NCBI GenBank assembly: GCA_003661125.1
Contig: QMVO01000025.1
Span: forward strand, 1 to 12,235
From: Methanosarcinales archaeon
Lineage (GTDB): Archaea > Halobacteriota > Syntropharchaeia > Alkanophagales > Methanospirareceae
DNA: 12,235 nucleotides
Direction of reading: 5' to 3'
Of the stretch, positions 1-5,683 are shown piece by piece (the stretch's first letter is position 1; the number at the start of each line of letters is the position of its first letter). Under the pieces are notes generated by a model. That model searched no databases. It was given only the letters and a program-made list of their open reading frames with translations, and had not been told where the DNA came from. The position numbers and the translations under genes are program-made.

Positions 1-351
1 ACTCAATTCCGTTCAGCGTATAATAAGCTTAAGTGCGGCTTGGGGCTCAAAATTAAATCACTCGAACCGCAACAATTCGTCTTTCGTCTTGCTTCTGAAC
101 TTGCATTCCCTAACTCTGTTTCATCTCGAGCAATTCAAATATTACAAGAACTGCGCATGCGCAAGATATTCATTGGCGGTTCTCCGATAGGAACCGCAGC
201 GGCTGCTATTTGGCTCGCTATCACTTTATCTCCTGAAGTACGTCGTAAAGGCGCTTTAATTTCGTTAGCACGTGCTTCTGGTGTCTCACCGAACACGATT
301 CGGAGGCATGCTGAAAAAATCATGCAGAAATTAGGGATACAAAGAAAATGA
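1..351 (+). CDS. tfb: Transcription initiation factor B (TFB) homologue, C-terminal part, cut by window edge
   Basis: The frame is open from base 1 to the TGA at 349-351, so the gene begins outside the window; the TTG at 40 is not needed as a start. The 116 visible residues match the second cyclin repeat of archaeal TFB/eukaryotic TFIIB. They show a 'LGLKIK..EP..F..R.ASEL' opening, a 'G.SPIGTAAAAIWLA' helix (about residues 69-83) and a final helix-turn-helix 'LARASGVSPNTIRRHAEK' ending in 'KLGI'. In the family this repeat contacts TBP and reads the BRE upstream of TATA, recruiting RNA polymerase. The N-terminal zinc ribbon and B-finger cannot be seen. Its stop overlaps the next ATG (ATGA), so the two are probably translated together. 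Family assignment is strong. Whether it is a full TFB or a shortened viral version is unknown. Confidence 0.85.
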   Translation, partial: TQFRSAYNKLKCGLGLKIKSLEPQQFVFRLASELAFPNSVSSRAIQILQELRMRKIFIGGSPIGTAAAAIWLAITLSPEVRRKGALISLARASGVSPNTIRRHAEKIMQKLGIQRK

Positions 352-1247
352 GAGGGCAGGACAACATGGAACACGAAAGGATAGACATGCATGAAAGTTT
401 GCTTGTTTTGGACTTTTTTCGGAGTGAAATTCAAGAACGAGCAACGGACACATCCTCTGAGTTGGTAAGTAAATCATTAATTTGCTTACCAACGAAAGAG
501 AAAAGATGCTTAGAGGAGCAGTTAGTAAGTACTGTACTTACTAACTACCTTACTAAAAATAGTAGTAGTAGTAGTAGTATAGTTAGTAAGCAAATAGAGA
601 ATTTAGTTTCCAACTTAGAGGAATTCACAACTCTTCTAAAGGAAATCGGAGAGATTTTAAAAGTGCGGGACGTGATAAAAGCTTCTATATTTCTTTTTTT
701 ATTGAAGCACAAAGTAATTTGGGGAGGTGCTATGAGAAAGATATTCCCGGGATTTACTGCTCGGCAGATGATAGAGAGATTCAGAAGTGAAGAGCGTAAG
801 GGGTTCTGCTATGAGCTCACGGATGGAGATGGCAGATTTGAACGAGAGAAGAAGAAACTAGGAAAGATAATAGAAAAACAGCAAAATGCTAGTCGTTATC
901 AAGTAGACAGAGTAAGATGGTTTGGAGTTACAAATCAAGGGCTGGAATTGATAAAACTTTTTCGTAAACAGTTAACTGAAATACTCACTGAAGATATCTA
1001 TAAGAAAATCAACGATCCGCGTCTTTCATTCTTGTTCCATACACACAAAGAGCACGAATGGGTAGAGAGGCAAAAGCAGAGAGCGGAGAACAGAGAACTC
1101 AAACCCATCCTGTTTGAGATATGCGCTTTGACAAGAATGAGCCTGAATGAAGTGAACAGAAAACTACAAAACGTCTCTGAAAGAACGGGAGAACGGAGAT
1201 TAACAATTGCAAAGCGATGGTTAAAAGATTTAAAAAAGGAGGAATAA
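348..1247 (+). CDS. Unknown protein, 299 aa, possible winged-helix region, repeat-bearing 5' part
   Basis: I do not recognise the family. The start at 348 forms an ATGA overlap with the TFB stop; the ATG at 366 is a possible alternative. Residues about 1-90 are Ser-rich (six consecutive Ser from an AGT run) and encoded by DNA full of inverted 9-mers, so this part may be shaped by a DNA or RNA function. Residues about 105-215 look like a folded domain, with a stretch 'RVRWFGVTNQGLELIKLFRK' that resembles the wing and last helix of winged-helix proteins. The C-terminal third is highly charged and helical, ending in KKEE. Position beside TFB and next to an HTH/zinc-finger gene suggests a DNA-binding or replication/transcription role. 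That role is inference. Confidence 0.7.
   Translation: MRGQDNMEHERIDMHESLLVLDFFRSEIQERATDTSSELVSKSLICLPTKEKRCLEEQLVSTVLTNYLTKNSSSSSSIVSKQIENLVSNLEEFTTLLKEIGEILKVRDVIKASIFLFLLKHKVIWGGAMRKIFPGFTARQMIERFRSEERKGFCYELTDGDGRFEREKKKLGKIIEKQQNASRYQVDRVRWFGVTNQGLELIKLFRKQLTEILTEDIYKKINDPRLSFLFHTHKEHEWVERQKQRAENRELKPILFEICALTRMSLNEVNRKLQNVSERTGERRLTIAKRWLKDLKKEE
461..590 (+). repeat. Cluster of inverted GTTRGTAAG repeats inside a gene
   Basis: Six copies (some lacking one end base) of GTTRGTAAG or its complement lie in 130 bp. Stem 1 pairs 461-474 with 480-493: 14 bp including one G.T, loop CATTA. Stem 2 pairs 521-531 with 535-545: 11 perfect bp, loop CTG. Stem 3 pairs 549-556 with 583-590: 8 bp enclosing a run of six AGT units (561-578). 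The third copy (582-595) also shares GTAAGCAAAT with the 3' arm of stem 1 in inverted form. The cluster lies wholly within the 299-aa gene. Such iteron-like arrays are typical of replication origins or operators; which of these applies here is not shown. Confidence 0.8.
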
Positions 1248-1248
1248 A

Positions 1249-1584
1249 ATGGAAGAAAAAATGGTGGGATTTTGGAGAACGAGAGAAAAAGAATTGTTGA
1301 AAAGGTATTATAGGACACACACACCGATGGAAATGAGCAAAATGCTAAACAGAAGTGTAAGAGGAGTAATAAAACAATTAGAAAAGATGTCATTAAGAGT
1401 AGAGGAAAGAGAATGCAGGCATTGTGGAAAGAAATTCAAACCAGGCAGACGCGATCAAATATATTGCAGTCGGAAATGCGGGTATGAAGAATACAGAAAG
1501 CGGTTATCAGAGAAGGAGGAAAATTTTACGGTTGGGATGGAAGAAATAGCAACAGTATTGGAAAAACAAAGGGGCGGTAGGTGA
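1249..1584 (+). CDS. Myb/SANT-like HTH plus zinc-finger protein, 111 aa
   Basis: The N-terminal half (residues about 8-50) has the pattern of small Myb/SANT-type or GcrA-like HTH domains: an aromatic/acidic first helix ('FWRTREKELLKRYY'), then 'MSKMLNRSVRGVIKQLEKMSL' as the recognition helix pair. It is followed by a C4-type zinc finger at about residues 56-80 (C-R-H-C-G-K-K-F, then Y-C-S-R-K-C). The two together point to a sequence-specific DNA-binding protein, probably a viral transcription regulator. The start follows a good SD (AAAGGAGGA, 1238-1246), which overlaps the end of the previous gene; only one base separates the two genes. It ends in TGA that is part of the SD-like GGTAGGTGA of the next gene. 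Confidence 0.75.
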   Translation: MEEKMVGFWRTREKELLKRYYRTHTPMEMSKMLNRSVRGVIKQLEKMSLRVEERECRHCGKKFKPGRRDQIYCSRKCGYEEYRKRLSEKEENFTVGMEEIATVLEKQRGGR

Positions 1585-1595
1585 AAAAAGAAAAA

Positions 1596-1976
1596 ATGGA
1601 AAAGAAAGGACTCTATAAACTATTTCTAATTCCCCGTTCTATTATACAGGCAATAGTCCAGAAATTATACGGTTGGAAGGAGGAAGAGACGTCGATAAAG
1701 CTTATCCTCATGAAAGCGGAATACATCTCGGTTAATGAAGAAGGATTCGTTAATGAGCAAGTCAATGACGGTGTTTACAAATTATACAGCGATGAAGCAG
1801 CGTTCATAAAAGACGTCATCGGGTTTGATAACAGCGGATATAAGGGGGTCATCGAAGTGGTCAATCAAAGAATTCTCGATGCACAAGATTGCGGTGAAGA
1901 AATTCTCAATAAAGTCTTTGCAGTTAGGATTATAGACATTCCTGACAGCGAAGACAAGCGAGAAGAAATTAACTGA
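1596..1976 (+). CDS. Unknown acidic protein, 126 aa
   Basis: No family recognised. I place the start at ATG 1596 rather than the in-frame GTG at 1581, because 1576-1598 (GGTAGGTGA, 11 A-rich bases, ATG) is a variant of the start cassette used throughout the window. The protein opens with a basic/hydrophobic helix (LYKLFLIPRSIIQAIVQKLYGW), continues as mixed strands and helices and ends in an acidic tail (DSEDKREEIN). No cysteine pairs, membrane span or signal peptide is evident. It is the last gene before the promoter at 2011 and therefore probably the last of the TFB-led operon. Confidence 0.65.
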   Translation: MEKKGLYKLFLIPRSIIQAIVQKLYGWKEEETSIKLILMKAEYISVNEEGFVNEQVNDGVYKLYSDEAAFIKDVIGFDNSGYKGVIEVVNQRILDAQDCGEEILNKVFAVRIIDIPDSEDKREEIN

Positions 1977-2010
1977 AAAGAAGAGAATATATCCAAAAAT
2001 GTATAGCTAT

Positions 2011-2025
2011 CGAAAAGTTTATATA
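2011..2025 (+). promoter_or_regulatory. Archaeal BRE/TATA promoter for the accessory gene run
   Basis: CGAAAAGT (2011-2018) followed directly by TTTATATA (2018-2025) is a near-ideal purine-rich BRE plus TATA box. Transcription would start near 2045-2052, giving a leader of about 60 nt that contains the first G/C hairpin and SD. No gene ends within 30 bp upstream, consistent with a fresh transcription unit. Confidence 0.75.
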
Positions 2026-2071
2026 CCCTCCCTCCTATGTATTATTATAATAAGTTATAATAAGAGGGAAA

Positions 2072-2090
2072 GGGGAGGCGATGCTTCCCC
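2072..2090 (+). repeat. G/C hairpin repeat, copy 1
   Basis: GGGGAGG (2072-2078) pairs with CTTCCCC (2084-2090), including one G.T, around loop CGATG. It is six bases upstream of the SD (2096-2104) of the 44-aa ORF. It belongs to a family of four hairpins sharing a GCRATGAW-like loop. Confidence 0.6.
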
Positions 2091-2110
2091 GCGAAAGGAG
2101 GCGAAAAAGG

Positions 2111-2245
2111 ATGGAAAGAAGCATGAATAAAAAGGAAGGGGTTGTGGAAAGTGGCGAGTCCACAATACAAAAGATCAACGCTAGGACAGTTGATAGGGGG
2201 GCGATGAACCCCTCCAAAATAAATAGGAGGAGGCGGGGGCAATGA
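2111..2245 (+). CDS. Small basic ORF, 44 aa, spanning a hairpin repeat
   Basis: The first gene after the 2011 promoter. ATG 2111 has a strong SD (AGGAGGCGA, 2096-2104, six-base gap). The peptide starts MERSMNKKEG and ends in an Arg-rich tail (INRRRRGQ) that is simply the translation of the repeated hairpin and SD cassette DNA. That makes it doubtful that the C-terminus was selected as protein. It could be a true small protein, a leader peptide, or the remnant of a gene replaced by cassette shuffling. Stop is TGA at 2243-2245, inside hairpin copy 3. Confidence 0.4.
   Translation: MERSMNKKEGVVESGESTIQKINARTVDRGAMNPSKINRRRRGQ
2195..2213 (+). repeat. G/C hairpin repeat, copy 2
   Basis: AGGGG (2195-2199) pairs with CCCCT (2209-2213) around GGCGATGAA. 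From the loop on, copy 2 and copy 4 run nearly base for base into the same sequence (ACCCC, CAAAA, TAAATA, TAGGAGG), so they are duplicates of one 5'-leader unit rather than independent stems. Confidence 0.6.
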
Positions 2246-2252
2246 TCCCCGC
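2233..2252 (+). repeat. G/C hairpin repeat, copy 3
   Basis: GCGGGG (2233-2238) pairs perfectly with CCCCGC (2247-2252) around GCAATGAT. The stem is identical to copy 4 and the loop differs by two bases. It lies 31 bases before the SD of the 157-aa gene at 2304. The interval 2253-2283 holds nothing else I recognise. Confidence 0.65.
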
Positions 2253-2283
2253 GAGGATGAAATCGGTCCTTGGGAAACTTTGT

Positions 2284-2306
2284 AGGAGGTGAAAAAGGAA
2301 AAAATG
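2284..2306 (+). promoter_or_regulatory. Recurring translation-start cassette (representative copy)
   Basis: AGGAGGTGA (2284-2292) is a full match to the 16S rRNA 3' end, followed by 11 A-rich bases with a second AAGGA, then ATG at 2304. Related copies, with SD start and ATG: 1576/1596, 4217/4237, 4495/4513, 4649/4670, 4833/4852, 5140/5161, and weaker at 5669/5684. At 3821 (GTG 3836) and 2096 (ATG 2111) the SD is the same but the gap is six bases. A GTG inside the SD is in frame with the ATG in some copies (1581, 2289, 4222) but not in others (4500, 4654, 5145). This argues that the ATG is the real start in all of them. Confidence 0.7.
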
Positions 2307-2777
2307 GAAAAGGAACAAAGTAAAAAAATTAGAGAGGCAGTGAACGAGTTATACGAAGCGTATAAGGAAGCAGTAAACAAAGAGAAAAAAGTCGGAGATG
2401 TAAAAGCAATAGTCGAAGAATTGCAGAAAGAAAATATCCTACTTGAAAGAGCATACACAATCTCTTTCGAGGAGGGGATAGCTAAAATATCCTTCAGTGG
2501 ATATAGCGGCGACATAAATAAGGAAATAGCGGAGAAGCTTTGGGAAATATGCGATTACGCAATTGATTCTGGAAGTATTGCGATAGTCGTAGAAACAAAA
2601 GAGAAATTAGATAAAACTGCTGTCGTAGGAAATGGTAGTGTAGCTTGTGATTTCTTAGAAAAGCTTGGATTTACGTTGTCAGAGACAGCGGACTGCATAA
2701 AGGCAGAATACTTACTAAAAAAGAACGATACAGCGGTTGCGTATATCGAGTTTTCTCACTATTTCGAGGAGGACTGA
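2304..2777 (+). CDS. Unknown protein, 157 aa, coiled-coil N-terminus
   Basis: No confident family. The start is set at ATG 2304 by the cassette. Residues about 1-50 are a charged helix likely to form a coiled coil (KIREAVNELYEAYKEAVNKE). After it come alternating strands (AYTISFEEGIAKISFSGYSG) and helices. A segment 'VACDFLEKLGF' around residue 115 resembles the 'A..FYEKLGF' end of GNAT acetyltransferases, but I do not see a clear acetyl-CoA loop (R/Q-x-x-G-x-G/A), so I do not call it GNAT. It precedes the ribbon-helix-helix gene by six bases, so they are probably co-transcribed. Confidence 0.7.
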   Translation: MEKEQSKKIREAVNELYEAYKEAVNKEKKVGDVKAIVEELQKENILLERAYTISFEEGIAKISFSGYSGDINKEIAEKLWEICDYAIDSGSIAIVVETKEKLDKTAVVGNGSVACDFLEKLGFTLSETADCIKAEYLLKKNDTAVAYIEFSHYFEED

Positions 2778-2783
2778 AAAAGA

Positions 2784-2972
2784 ATGCCAGTTTTAAGCGT
2801 AGTGTTATCCAGCGGTGAAATCGCAATACTCGACAATATAGCAAAAATAGAAGAAGAACGGAGAAAACGAATGGGGAGCGGAGGCAGAGTAATTACAGCC
2901 GCCGCAATTGCGGCTCGGCTAATCAGAGAGCGATTAAAAGAGATGGAAGACATGGAGGTAAAAGCATCATGA
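2784..2972 (+). CDS. Ribbon-helix-helix type DNA-binding protein, 62 aa
   Basis: Size and pattern fit the RHH (CopG/Arc/MetJ-like) fold: an N-terminal strand (PVLSVVLSSGE), a first helix (IAILDNIAKIEEERRKRM), a Gly turn, and a second helix (TAAAIAARLIRERLKEME). In the family the strand pairs in a dimer and lies in the DNA major groove; members are mostly repressors or antitoxins. No toxin gene is visible next to it, so a repressor role fits better. The start ATG follows AGGAGGACTGAAAAAGA. Its stop overlaps the ATG of the 282-aa gene (ATGA). The coding sequence contains a perfect 14-bp palindrome (2901-2914), a conceivable operator. Confidence 0.65.
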   Translation: MPVLSVVLSSGEIAILDNIAKIEEERRKRMGSGGRVITAAAIAARLIRERLKEMEDMEVKAS

Positions 2973-3817
2973 GCGAAGAAGATGATGAATTCGAAGAAGC
3001 AGCAGAAGCATTTGCAGAAATGAAAAGAGAAGAAGAAAAACCGATACAAGACGACATTGATGAGCATGTCATTTTGAAGCGATTAGGCTTCAAAATGTAC
3101 GATAACAAGGAGAATGGGATTGCATTCAAGCTAAATACAAGAGACCTGAAAATTGCGAGAGTATATAACGAAAAGAACCCAGAAGGAATATTCTGGGCTC
3201 AATGCAAGAAAGACTGCGAGTACGGTAAGAAAGGAGAATTCGTTGATAAAGAGAGATTACTGGAAATCCCAATTATCTCAATATTTTATAGAATCCGTGA
3301 CAAAGAACTCCCAATTCCACCCGAAACGGTGGAGGGGAAAATAATAGGGAAAACAGAAAGAGCTATAAAAATCGAATTCACTGAGTTCGGAGAACTGAAG
3401 ACAAACTGGTGGGGCAACGGCGCAATAAAAAAGAACGAACAAGGGATATCATATATCCCTGCGGGCTTCAGCAAAGAGACAGAAAAGAACACAGCCAAAA
3501 TGACAGTGCCCAGAGACATAATAATCCAAGATTTTGAACAGCAAATTGCACAAGCACCAATTGTGCAACCACAATCACAGGAAAAACCGCAATCTTTTCA
3601 ACTGTCCTCAGTATTGCAACAAGAAGATCAAGGAATAGAAGAAAAACGAGACATGATAGCTGAGGATATGATGTGGGCAACAGATCTTGCATGTGAAGCC
3701 TACAAACGAGTGAAAGAAGAAATAGGACCAGCGCAAATCAAAGATGCAGGAGAATTCATAGAAAAGACCGCGGTAACGTTGCTATTAACAATCCAGAAAT
3801 TAAGAGGATTGAGATGA
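2969..3817 (+). CDS. Unknown multidomain protein, 282 aa, possibly nucleic-acid associated
   Basis: ATGA overlap with the RHH gene sets the start. The N-terminus is strongly acidic (about 30 residues, EEDDEFEEAAEAF). Residues about 35-130 form one domain. The next stretch, 'VEGKIIGKTERAIKIEF' followed by 'WWGNGAIK' (about 122-155), reads like a small beta-barrel seen in virus-encoded proteins that coat or cap nucleic acid. A Gln/Pro-rich linker (about 190-215) leads to a helical C-terminal domain (about 220-282, 'DMMWATDLACEAYKRVKEEI'). A beta-rich core, flexible Gln/Pro linker and helical tail suggest a scaffold or ssDNA-binding type protein, but I cannot name a family. Confidence 0.7.
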   Translation: MSEEDDEFEEAAEAFAEMKREEEKPIQDDIDEHVILKRLGFKMYDNKENGIAFKLNTRDLKIARVYNEKNPEGIFWAQCKKDCEYGKKGEFVDKERLLEIPIISIFYRIRDKELPIPPETVEGKIIGKTERAIKIEFTEFGELKTNWWGNGAIKKNEQGISYIPAGFSKETEKNTAKMTVPRDIIIQDFEQQIAQAPIVQPQSQEKPQSFQLSSVLQQEDQGIEEKRDMIAEDMMWATDLACEAYKRVKEEIGPAQIKDAGEFIEKTAVTLLLTIQKLRGLR

Positions 3818-3835
3818 TTTAGGAGGTGAGAAAAA

Positions 3836-4030
3836 GTGGGTGATAAAATAAAATATTGTGGAAACTGCAAGCAATTTGTAACAGCGACAACAGGGATCAG
3901 ATGGGGAATATTCATTCTATTATTGCTTATTTTTGCCCCAGCAGCGCTAATATACCTCATCGTAAAAGCAGGTACAGGTGGTCGATGTCCCATATGCAAC
4001 AGCAAAAACTGGAGTGTTCCGGAAAAATGA
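3836..4030 (+). CDS. Small membrane zinc-ribbon protein, 64 aa
   Basis: GTG start six bases after AGGAGGTGA (3821-3829). The protein has CGNC near residue 8-11, a hydrophobic span at about 22-44 (IRWGIFILLLLIFAPAALIYLIV) and CPIC at about 51-54. The four cysteines could form one zinc site if both ends lie on the same side in a hairpin, or two half-sites across the membrane; a single span of about 22 residues is most likely. It overlaps the next gene by ATGA. Function unknown; it may anchor a complex at the membrane. Confidence 0.7.
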   Translation: MGDKIKYCGNCKQFVTATTGIRWGIFILLLLIFAPAALIYLIVKAGTGGRCPICNSKNWSVPEK

Positions 4031-4215
4031 ATGAAAAAGCATCATATCTCGTTATGGAGGTACCGCTTGGTGAGCTGATGCTTGCTGAACTCAATGAATA
4101 CGGAAAATACAAGGATGTCGAAGTACAATTTTTCGATGATATCGCATTTGTAATTAAGCTTTTAAAGAATTGTAGAGAGCGGGGCGGGGGCGATGAACCC
4201 CGCAAAACTAAATAA
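4027..4215 (+). CDS. Unknown protein, 62 aa
   Basis: The start at ATG 4027 overlaps the previous stop (ATGA). The frame is open further upstream to 3856, but that part is out of frame over the zinc-ribbon gene and is rejected. The body (MNEKASYLVMEVPLGELMLAEL, then FFDDIAFVIKLLKN) looks like a small alpha/beta fold. The last dozen residues (RERGGGDEPRKTK) are encoded by hairpin copy 4 and the bases after it, so this tail has probably been appended with the cassette. No family recognised. Confidence 0.55.
   Translation: MNEKASYLVMEVPLGELMLAELNEYGKYKDVEVQFFDDIAFVIKLLKNCRERGGGDEPRKTK
4184..4203 (+). repeat. G/C hairpin repeat, copy 4
   Basis: GCGGGG (4184-4189) pairs perfectly with CCCCGC (4198-4203) around GCGATGAA. 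It overlaps the 3' end of the 62-aa gene and stands 13 bases before the SD of the 88-aa gene. Its downstream sequence is shared with copy 2. Confidence 0.65.
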
Positions 4216-4236
4216 TAGGAGGTGAGAAAAGGAAAA

Positions 4237-4503
4237 ATGGATGAAGAAAGGTATTATTACGTTAGAGTCGACCCTCCAAGTGGCAACTACACCGCCACGT
4301 GGGGGCAGGAAGCGTGGGTGGATACTGAACAGAGGATTGCGATCGTGCATACGTTCGGTTCTTGCGGCGATCGCTGCGGGTGGCATATAGAATTCTGCGT
4401 CACCCAAAGTATGATGGATGCAGACAGGAGAAATCGGACATTTAAATGGATCTCAAAAGACCGGTTCGAGGAGATTCAGAAAAAGTATGAAAATAGGAGG
4501 TGA
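4237..4503 (+). CDS. Unknown protein, 88 aa
   Basis: Start ATG 4237 set by the cassette (SD 4217-4225). The sequence has a beta-rich first half (YYYVRVDPPSGNYTATWGQE), a Cys/His patch (GSCGDRCGWHIEFC, about residues 41-54) that could bind a metal but lacks a standard finger spacing, and a basic helical tail (RFEEIQKKYENRR). Its TGA stop is the last three bases of the next gene's SD (4501-4503), so translation is tightly coupled. Family unknown. Confidence 0.65.
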   Translation: MDEERYYYVRVDPPSGNYTATWGQEAWVDTEQRIAIVHTFGSCGDRCGWHIEFCVTQSMMDADRRNRTFKWISKDRFEEIQKKYENRR

Positions 4504-4512
4504 AAAAGGAAA

Positions 4513-4650
4513 ATGATAACACTAAAAGAGAAGAGTCGGATCGAGCACCTCGCTGAGAAGTATCGGCAAGGTATAATAACCAAAGAGGAGCTTGCCGAAT
4601 TGGAGAGACTTCTCGCGAAGGAGCAAGGTAGAGCAGTGAACCCACAATAG
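4513..4650 (+). CDS. Small helical protein, 45 aa
   Basis: ATG 4513 follows AGGAGGTGA by nine bases. The peptide (MITLKEKSRIEHLAEKYRQG, then ITKEELAELERLLAKEQ) has the pattern of a two-helix hairpin with amphipathic repeats, a common form of small viral regulators or protein-protein adaptors. Its TAG stop (4648-4650) overlaps the next SD. A clear start site, consistent frame and position in the gene run support it in spite of its length. Confidence 0.6.
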   Translation: MITLKEKSRIEHLAEKYRQGIITKEELAELERLLAKEQGRAVNPQ

Positions 4651-4669
4651 GAGGTGAGAAAAGGAAAAA

Positions 4670-4834
4670 ATGGATGCGGAAAAGCTAAAAGAAAAACTTC
4701 TTGCCATCTGGAAAGAAGAACCAGTAAACTCGTACCTTACAGTGGTTCAGAAAGCTGAGGAGTTATTAGGACGCAAGCTTACCATGGTAGAAGAGCCGAT
4801 CTGCTGGGAAGTTTGGAAGGAGTGTTCGGAATAG
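4670..4834 (+). CDS. Small protein, 54 aa
   Basis: ATG 4670 is 12 bases after AGGAGGTGA (4649-4657). The GTG inside that SD is out of frame, so the ATG is the only sensible start. The protein is helical (DAEKLKEKLLAIWKEEP, then TVVQKAEELLGRKL) with a C-terminal Trp/Cys part (PICWEVWKECSE). No family recognised. TAG stop overlaps the SD of the next gene. Confidence 0.6.
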   Translation: MDAEKLKEKLLAIWKEEPVNSYLTVVQKAEELLGRKLTMVEEPICWEVWKECSE

Positions 4835-4851
4835 GAGGTAAAAAGGAAAAA

Positions 4852-5133
4852 ATGAGAGTAAGCATTTTTCCAAGCGAGAAGGTAGTAAGAATAAAGTACA
4901 GAGACGACAAAGAGCTAAAAGCATTCTTGGATGCAATTCAGGGATTAAACGCTGACATTAAAGTTAATGCTGAAAAGGTAGAGCTAAAATGCAAGATGTG
5001 TGGAAAAATAGTAAGAGGTAGGAAAGATGAGGGGATACTTGAAACAGCGCGGAGGGTGAAGTGGTTGTGGGCGAAAGCTGTAGACGGTTCCTATTGGATC
5101 TGCCCAGAGTGCTTTGAGCAATTAAAACTATAA
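4852..5133 (+). CDS. Zinc-finger protein, 93 aa
   Basis: Start ATG 4852 (SD AGGAGGTA at 4833). The first half is a small alpha/beta unit (RVSIFPSEKVVRIKYRDDKE). The second half carries CKMC at about residue 47-50 and CPEC at about 85-88, two cysteine pairs about 35 residues apart that would make one zinc ribbon, with a Trp/Lys-rich insert between (RRVKWLWAKAV). Likely nucleic-acid or protein binding. An upstream in-frame ATG at 4813 lies inside the previous gene and is not used in my reading. Confidence 0.65.
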   Translation: MRVSIFPSEKVVRIKYRDDKELKAFLDAIQGLNADIKVNAEKVELKCKMCGKIVRGRKDEGILETARRVKWLWAKAVDGSYWICPECFEQLKL

Positions 5134-5160
5134 AGAAATAGGAGGTGAAAAAGGAAAAAA

Positions 5161-5664
5161 ATGAAAAAGAAAATAATTGCTGCAATGTTAATAGCAACCC
5201 TTTTGGTAGGCGTTACAACTGCCACATCAGCGCATACAATGAGAGGCATCGAATTCACGATAGACCAGCCGAATCCAAAACCAGTCATTACGATAATCAC
5301 AGATAATGGCAATTATACATTTGAAAACGAGAACAGTCAGAGGTTGCTTTGTCCATTCGGCTTAGTCCGGATAATCTCAGAACTGGATAAAGCAATCAAA
5401 AATAATGTAACGATCACACAGAACAACTGGAAACTAATTAAGGTGGAAAATAACAATAGCAACGAAATGAGCGAAGATGATGAAGAAGCGTTAGAGGAAG
5501 AAGAAAAGAAAGAAGAGAATGAAAGTAAGATAAATGCGACAGAAAGTATAGAAGCAATCAGAGCAGCAGTAATGAGGTCAAAGAATGAAAATAATGAAGA
5601 TAAGGGAATGGAAAATGAAACATTGAAGAAAATAGAAAAGATAAATGAGAGGGCTCAATTCTAA
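5161..5664 (+). CDS. Secreted, sequon-rich acidic protein, 167 aa
   Basis: ATG 5161 follows the full cassette (SD 5140-5148). The N-terminus is a typical Sec signal peptide: MKKKI, a hydrophobic core (IAAMLIATLLVGVTTAT) and a SA/H-type cleavage near residue 24. The mature part has a short beta-like domain (about 30-100), then a very acidic helical region (about 102-120, EDDEEALEEEEKKEEN) and more charged helix to the end. I count six N-x-S/T sequons (NYT, NVT, NNS, NES, NAT, NET), fitting N-glycosylation outside the cell. No transmembrane anchor follows. A virus protein displayed or released at the cell surface is plausible; role unknown. Confidence 0.7.
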   Translation: MKKKIIAAMLIATLLVGVTTATSAHTMRGIEFTIDQPNPKPVITIITDNGNYTFENENSQRLLCPFGLVRIISELDKAIKNNVTITQNNWKLIKVENNNSNEMSEDDEEALEEEEKKEENESKINATESIEAIRAAVMRSKNENNEDKGMENETLKKIEKINERAQF

Positions 5665-5683
5665 ATGGGAGGAATAAAGGAAA

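Noticed and set aside
561..578. (AGT)6 as a CRISPR-like or coding repeat of interest on its own
   Set aside because: A short microsatellite encoding poly-Ser; it matters only as the loop of the inverted-repeat cluster. No CRISPR array is present anywhere in the window.
998..1393. Minus-strand ORFs across the window
   Set aside because: They are rich in Phe/Ser/Leu, as expected from the reverse of Lys/Glu-rich genes, lack SD or TATA signals and overlap well-supported + strand genes.
2304..2777. GNAT acetyltransferase
   Set aside because: Only the 'FLEKLGF' part resembles GNAT; the acetyl-CoA binding loop is not visible.
3856..4026. Upstream extension of the 62-aa gene to ATG 3856
   Set aside because: It would overlap almost all of the zinc-ribbon gene out of frame. 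The ATGA junction at 4027 is a much better start.
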